A DNA stretch of 64,000 bases from Parietaria judaica. Its lineage: Eukaryota > Streptophyta > Magnoliopsida > Rosales > Urticaceae. The stretch is from NCBI GenBank assembly GCA_954871525.1, contig OX940868.1:12142056-12206055 (forward strand), given 5' to 3'. A model generated the notes under the pieces. That model was given only the letters and a program-made list of their open reading frames with translations, was not told where the DNA came from and did not search any database. Position 1 is the stretch's first letter, and each line of letters begins with the position of its first letter. The translations under genes were made by a program, and so were the position numbers. Shown here piece after piece: positions 58,508 to 64,000 of the stretch.

Positions 58508-59237
58508 GGGTTAATTGCGGCGAAAGTATCTAACCTTTGGTTAAATTTTCTGTTGTGTATACAACCTCCGTAAATAGCGGTAAAAGTACCTAAACTTGAT
58601 ATTTTGGGAGTTGACCGAGAAAATCAACCTATGTGGCAATCAGCTTTTGCCACATGGCATGCTACATGGCACTTGGCCGCCATATGGCATGCCACGTAAT
58701 TAATATTTTTAATATATTTTTTTAACTTTTATTTTATTTTTTATTTATATTTTTAATAAAAAATAATTTTTTTCTAATAATAACAAATAATGAATATTTA
58801 AATTTAAATAATGAATAATTTTTTCCAATAATAACAAATAATGAACGGTGATTTTTTTTCTTTATTTATTTCATTTGATCCACTTTTCTAAAATGAATAA
58901 TTATATTTAATTATAAAACTAATACTGAATATTTAAGTTTAAATATTCATTATTGGTTATTATGAAAAAATAATTTTATTTTTTAAAAATAATTTTTTTT
59001 TAATATTTTTTTTTATTTTTTTTAAATTATATTTTTAAATCATTTAATAAAATAATAATTACGTGGCATGCCACGTGGCGGCCAAGTGCCATGTGGCAAA
59101 GGCTGATTGCCACATAGGTAGATTTTCTCGGTCAACTCCCAAATGCCAAGTTTGGATACTTTTGCCGCCATTTACGGAGGTTGTATACACAGCAGATAAT
59201 TTGACCAAAGGTTGGATATTTTTGCCGTAATTGACCC
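58508..59237. mobile_element. MULE-like TIR element with perfect 9-bp target duplication
   Basis: TATTATTAA occurs exactly on both sides (58499-58507 and 59238-59246). The ends, GGGTTAATTGCGGC and GCCGTAATTGACCC, begin inverted repeats of roughly 190 bp that include CCTCCGTAAAT, TGTGGCAATCAGC, GCCACATGGCA and GGCATGCCACGT blocks. Nine-bp duplication and long TIRs indicate a Mutator-like non-autonomous element of 730 bp. The core is AT-rich with no coding. Confidence 0.88.
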
Positions 59238-59246
59238 TATTATTAA

Positions 59247-59653
59247 TGTAGATCTCAACAAATATCATTATATAATTACGGAAAAAATTCGTAAAATTTG
59301 TAAAATTTTCGGAAATATTTCAATAGAAATAATATTGTTTTATTCCCACGGTGTGTATTCCACAAATATGTTGGCGGCACCGGCGGTCAGCTATTTCCCA
59401 GCGATAATAGGAGTAAAGTTATGAAAGTCACCTTAGTGTTATTTTTTTTAACAATATGCAAATATGACTCGAAAAACATAACTTAAATAAAGCATATTCT
59501 GTTCTCTATAGAGCATAGTCTAGAAACCCAAAATAATGTAAGAAACTAAATTGCCTAGACTTTTTAGCTCATATTCAACGGGAAAATTCACTAGTTGCAA
59601 AAACTCGTTCCAAAAATTTGAATATTTAAAAACTATTAATATTCAATGTTTAC
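59247..59653. other. Intergenic, no gene seen
   Basis: AT-rich sequence between two mobile elements. Confidence 0.5.
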
Positions 59654-60507
59654 TGTTGACGTGGTTTCCCACCTCAATCAGTCAAGTGTGACTTGTGAGT
59701 GTATGATATTTTTGGATGAAGCAATTTGGTGGAATTCGATCTCTCACGTTGCAAGCTCACGATTCACTCACGATATATGTATAAGTATATAAGCGGTATA
59801 AATGAGACGAGGGGTTTTTTATAGAGGTTCGTCCCAAGGCGGTAGTTGACTACTTCCTCTGTTAGTTTATTGCGACAATGAACATAGACGGATAGCTACA
59901 GGCAGCCAAATCACGTCTGAGAGCAAGAAGAAATGGAGGAAGAAAGAAAGAACACAACAAGATCTCAAAATGACAAGAATGCCGGGTAGAAATTCTTCAG
60001 TGTATTCTCTTGAGGTTGTAAGTGTGCGTGTGTGTTGATCTGAGCTTGAGCTTGGTATTTATAGACTTCAATTCTTCCCGTTGAACTTCCAGGAATCGAG
60101 GGGTCTTCGCTCCGTGCTGATCGGGTTGAATGGATGATCTGGCTACACGTGTCCCACGACTTCATTCTAGTCGTCGCGTTTGAATTGTGCCCGTTGGAGG
60201 CTTGACTCCGTGCTCCTGGTCTTCCGTCTGAGTTTGAAATGGGATGCCGGGTAGAGAATATGACGACTCTACCCTCGTCTTTCTGGGCTGCTACCGAGTG
60301 GATTTGGGCTTTAGAACTCATTGGGCCGAGTAGCCTATGTCCATTGGTTCTTGGTCTGACTGAGAATCTCTTTGGGCTTCTTCAAATGGGCTTTTACGAA
60401 TACCAGTTTATTTCTTTAAAGCCTTTTATCATAGTTTGTAAATTTAATTAATTCACAACCTTAGCACTTTATGTCACATTAAATAATGACGAATTTGTAC
60501 ATCAACA
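59654..60507 (-). mobile_element. 3' LTR of a minus-strand Ty3-type (Tat-like) retrotransposon
   Basis: 854 bp with TGTTGA...TCAACA inverted ends. Orientation is minus: TATAAATA at 60063-60056 and AATAAA at 59871-59866 both read on that strand. The purine-rich AGTAGGGGGCTAAC that abuts the LTR at 60508-60521 fits a polypurine tract, which places the element's interior to the right, beyond the window. The left flank TTTAC would be one target duplication; its partner is outside. The start resembles the solo LTR at 13114. No LTR partner is present in the window. Confidence 0.72.
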
Positions 60508-60521
60508 GTTAGCCCCCTACT
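60508..60521 (-). other. Polypurine tract
   Basis: AGTAGGGGGCTAAC on the minus strand, immediately internal to the LTR. Confidence 0.65.
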
Positions 60522-61285
60522 ATAAAAAATACGAAGTAAATTTTATAGTATTTACTCGATGAAATCATGTAAAATTCGTGCCGGATAGGATTAATTAAAT
60601 TTGTGACTTTTGCCGCAAATCTGCATAATCCGGGCAGGATTTTGGATAATTTCGAGATCAGATGGACGGATAGGGTCTTGAAGCTGTAACCGTCGCTTCG
60701 AATTTTGGGCGGGAATAGTTACAATACGTGTCCCATTTTGCGGAGTTCGAAGGGAATAAACTCTTCACATTCTCCTGACACAGCTGTCGTGCTGACGTGT
60801 CGCCGGATAGCTCGATGATCTCAACCGTAGGATGAGGTTTGTTGCGTTTTTTGAGGAAACCCTAACCGTAGGATCAGCGACAATTTTCGAGTATAAATAC
60901 TCGAGTGATTCGCATTAAATGGGCACGTCTCTTCAGCTTCAGCCCGTCGCACGTCTTTCGAAGGTAACCTCTTCTCTCTTTCCTCTATATATACTCTATA
61001 TGGTATTCGAATACCATTTTCGAATTTTTAGAGAGAGAAAACTTTGAGTTCTTAGTGAGATAAACTCTGCGAATCGCCATTGGAGGTCTTCGTCGTCTTC
61101 TTCATCACTCTCGTAGGGGAATCAGGTTCTAGTTTCTTCTCCGTTCTTTTCTGTGAGTTCGTTTTGGGAATTGTTCTAGGTTTCTGGATATTAGTTTTCC
61201 TGTTTTCTTGAATCTTCGTACCTTCCGGTTTCTGGGTTTTGTGCTCGTCTAGATTTCTTTCGGTTTTCTGAACTATTCTCATAAG
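60522..61285 (+). other. Promoter and leader of the antisense gene
   Basis: No coding. Contains a TATA box at 60892 and a pyrimidine-rich leader; CGAAG|GTAACC at about 60964 could be a 5' UTR splice donor, with further leader up to the ATG at 61286. Confidence 0.5.
60892..60899 (+). promoter_or_regulatory. TATA box of the antisense gene
   Basis: TATAAATA on the plus strand, about 390 bp upstream of the ATG at 61286. Confidence 0.55.
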
Positions 61286-64000
61286 ATGGGTCCTAAGAAG
61301 ACGGCCTCGAAATGGCAAACGGAGTTTCTGACTACAGAATCTCCTAAGTCAGTTTTGAAACCTAAGGATCTGGTTAGGATCCGGGTAGAGTACAACATTC
61401 CTTTGTCGATAGAGATTAGGTTACCGGGTCCAGATGAACATGCCGACGAGCAGAACTCGGACGGCTGGGTCTGTGTATACCAGAGGTTTTTTGAGTCCGG
61501 GGGGCTTAGATTTCCTATTCCCGAGCTCATCCTAAAGTACCTTAGTTACCTAGGGGTTTCTATCGGGCAACTTAGCCAGAATTCTATCCGGATTTTGATG
61601 GCCCTGCTTGTCCGGTCCCACGAATGTTTGTATTCACTTACAATCTGGGACTTGTTGACGGGCTTGGTCATCAAGGCCAACGGTCAGGCCAAGGGTAGGT
61701 TTTTCCTATCCGTCAAGGAAGGGGAGATCATAACCGGTCTTCCCAAGAAGGAGAGTGCTTGGACCCACAAGTATTTCTTCTTCATGGCCGGTCAGGAAAC
61801 GCTCGGTTCTTGGCCGGGCTATAGGAATGAATGGGTCCACGAGATAGGTAAGGTTCTGGGTTGGGTTTTCTACCTTTTTTTTTTGTTCGGCTGTTTTTAT
61901 GTGTTTGCTAATTTTTTGTCTTCATCTTGCGCAGTCGAGGACCCTGAGAAGCCTAAGTCTCGTCCGATTACGGAGGAGTGGAAGGCTTTGAAGAGGAAGC
62001 TGTTCCCTAACGGTCCGGAGCTGTGGTCGAACTTCACAAAAGAGAGGTTCGAAGCTACCGGACTTTGGGTTGAGCCTGACGAGGAGGAGTTTCCGGGTAT
62101 GACTCTTAAATCTGTCTTTTTGGCTTTGTTTCGTTTTTGTCTATCTTATTTTTTTTTTCTAAGTATGGATTTTTAACGTGTAGAGGATATGGACGCTCTT
62201 CGCCCGAAGGGTCAGAGTCTTCGTCAGAAGCGGAGGCAGGAGGGTCAAACCGGAGGTTCGGCCTCTGTTGGAGCTGCTCGTCAGGAGACGGACAGACGGG
62301 TTGAGGAGAGGGGGCCTGGCGCATCTGCGCCGGCCAAGGCTGATCGTCAGGAGACGAGTAGGAGGAATGAGGAGACTCCTGCTCGGGAGTCTCTTGCTGA
62401 GGTCGCCTCTGGGGCGACCAAGAAGAAGGATGTCGTCGAACTTTCCGACGACGGGGAGAGCACCCCGGAGGTCACGCCTTTGGCGAAGCCTTCGGAGAGA
62501 GAGGTTGCCCCTTCTTCTGCTCCTGCTCGTCCTTCCAAGGGCGCGATCCGTCCTTCTCAAGACGGAACTGCTCCGAAGACGGGCTTAGAGGTGGCCGCGA
62601 AGAGGCCGCACGAAGGAGGGGACTCTGGGGTCCGGAAGAAGGCGAAGGGGGATCCGGCCCCGAAGGAGGAGGTGAGGAGGGACTTAGTTCCGAAAGGAGG
62701 CGCGAGGGCCTTGGAGAAGGGTAAGGGGGTTGCTCGGGAGAGCGAACGCCCGAAGGAGGCCTCCCGAGGTGAGGCGGGGAAGACGGGGTTGGCTCCCCCG
62801 GTGGTTGAAGGGCAGGCTAGGGAGAAGATGGTCTCCCGGAAGGCGGGGTGCACTTGGATGGGGGACAAGGGTCTCCATAAGGCACCTAAGGTGGCGGCCG
62901 ATCTTCTCCGGCAGTTAACAAACGGTGGGGTCGGCAGGGTCCCCAGGAGTATTGCGGAGAAGAGGCCGTACAAGGATATGGCCGCGGCTACAACTCTGGT
63001 AAGCATTGCCGGCTTTAGGTTTGGGTTGCTACTTATCTCTTAATTTTTTCTAACTTTGGTTTTTGGACGTGCAGCTCGTCGCCTCCATTAACGACATGGT
63101 CCTTGATTATGAGGACCAATTGTATGAGGCTAGAGAAGGCGCGCAAGCCTCCGAGCAGCTTGCGCTGAAGGAGAGGGAGTTGGATGATGCCGTGAAGGGC
63201 ATACGGGAGAAAGCGGATCAAATCGTCGTGATGGGCAGGAAGGTCGCCGCCTTTGATGCTCGGATCAAGGGGCTCGGGAATACGGTCGTCGATCTCCGGG
63301 AGAAGCTGTCAAACGCTACCCGGACGATTGAGGAGGCTCAAGGTGCGAGCGAGGTGGCCGCCAGGCAGATGCTGGGCTCTGATGCGGCCAGAGGACGGGC
63401 TGAAGAGTTGGCCAAGGAGAAGGAAGAAGAGTCCTTGGCCCTGAAAAAGGACGTGCAGCGCCTTGCTGCCGAGCTGGCTGAGGCCCGGCAACGATCTGCC
63501 GACCGCGAGGCCGAGAAGAAAGCTGTCCGCGCCCGGTATCGCCGAAAGGTGGAGGAAAGGGACGCGCTAATCACGTGGTACAAAGGTACGGCTGCTGACA
63601 ACAGTTGCTTGGATAAAGCCGAAGGTTGCCTCGAGCTGATCCAAGACATCATTGACGGCAACGTTCAAGATTTCGAGGCTGAGAAGGAGGTCCTAGAAGG
63701 CAACGCTGCTCGCTACCAAGCTCTCTTGGACGTGGTTCCGGCACCGCTGATAGGGTCTCCGGCTTTGTCTCCAGATGCCGAGCTGACCGATGTTCCTCTT
63801 GTAGATTTGAGCCTTCGGTCCGAGCAATCGCCCGCCAAGGAGTCTGCCTCCGAAGATCCCGCCATTGAGCCCGTCGTTGAAGATCCCGTGGCCGGAGTGA
63901 CCGTCGTCGATGAGCCCACCTTGCCCGCCGTTGCTGATACCGAGGAGGTGATCCTCGAGGAGCCGACCCTGAACGAGCCCGTTGCTGCCGAGGAGGCCGT
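61286..64000 (+). CDS. Antisense retrotransposon gene with 'putative gypsy-type transposon' domain and coiled coil, 3' partial
   Basis: Four exons in frame: 61286-61847, 61935-62096, 62184-62998 and 63075 to beyond the window, all with GT-AG introns (G|GTAAGG...GCAG|TCG; G|GTATGA...GTAG|AGG; CTG|GTAAGC...GCAG|CTC). About residues 68-185 (YQRFFESGGLRFPIPELIL, KYLSYLGVSIGQLSQNSIRI) match the plant domain known as Transposase_28 or 'putative gypsy type transposon'. Exon 3 is a basic, low-complexity, EG/KR-rich linker; exon 4 is a long charged coiled coil (EELAKEKEEESLALKKD) and then an acidic Pro/Val/Glu tail (EDPAIEPVVEDPVAG). It runs opposite to the LTR at 59654-60507. GC and codon use are far from the AT-rich surroundings. 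The function of this family is unknown, and no DDE or RT motif is present. Confidence 0.75.

Noticed and set aside
1..64000. CRISPR array, bacterial operons or phage genes
   Set aside because: None seen; intron-containing plant genes and plant transposons account for the sequence.

Overview
The window is nuclear DNA from a flowering plant, most likely a eudicot. The genes have introns and an AT-rich background, the gene families are plant-type, and plant-type mobile elements dominate. I cannot name the species.

I support six host loci. (1) An intact, single-exon, 494-aa GRAS transcription factor of the NSP2-like group (9985-11469, +). (2) A five-exon homologue of the kinetochore protein SPC24 (14878-17034, +), with one broken or non-canonical splice donor and one intron that looks U12-type. 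(3, 4) A tail-to-tail pair of GILT-type thiol reductase genes (24765-26747 + and 27151-30679 -). One keeps the full catalytic and family signature; the other has an intact five-exon frame but has lost both catalytic cysteines. (5) A small two-exon gene for a 126-aa acidic protein (34359-35560, +). (6) A two-exon SANT-domain protein (55866-57187, -). A possible broken first exon lies at 4268-4489 (-). There is no operon-like logic; these are independent genes separated by repeats.

The rest is mostly layered mobile DNA. In order: a CACTA end (1-883); a hAT element with a perfect 8-bp target duplication and a decayed BED-finger exon (2083-3864); an inverted-repeat element (5420-6715); three direct copies of a ~200-bp module upstream of the GRAS gene; a solo LTR (13114-14005); a 2.7-kb solo LTR with perfect 5-bp target duplication (19179-21923); several hAT-like MITEs rich in CCGG or ACCGGTT motifs; a terminal-inverted-repeat element (36545-39990) split by a 2.6-kb solo LTR that itself holds a foldback element; a neighbouring inverted-repeat unit (about 40029-43268) holding a TRIM-like LTR element and a hAT MITE; a 3.75-kb Helitron (45740-49487); and a nearly complete Ty3/gypsy chromovirus on the minus strand (49518-55389) with LTRs, PBS, PPT and target duplication but several in-frame stops and a frameshift. 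A MULE-like element with a perfect 9-bp target duplication follows (58508-59237).

The right edge is the 3' end of another LTR retrotransposon on the minus strand (LTR 59654-60507). Its interior carries a multi-exon gene on the plus strand (61286 to beyond the window), antisense to the element, encoding a 'putative gypsy-type transposon' domain and a long coiled coil. This arrangement resembles the antisense ORFs known from Tat-lineage elements.

Exon joins were worked out by eye from GT/AG sites, reading frame and family resemblance; no database search or transcript evidence was available.
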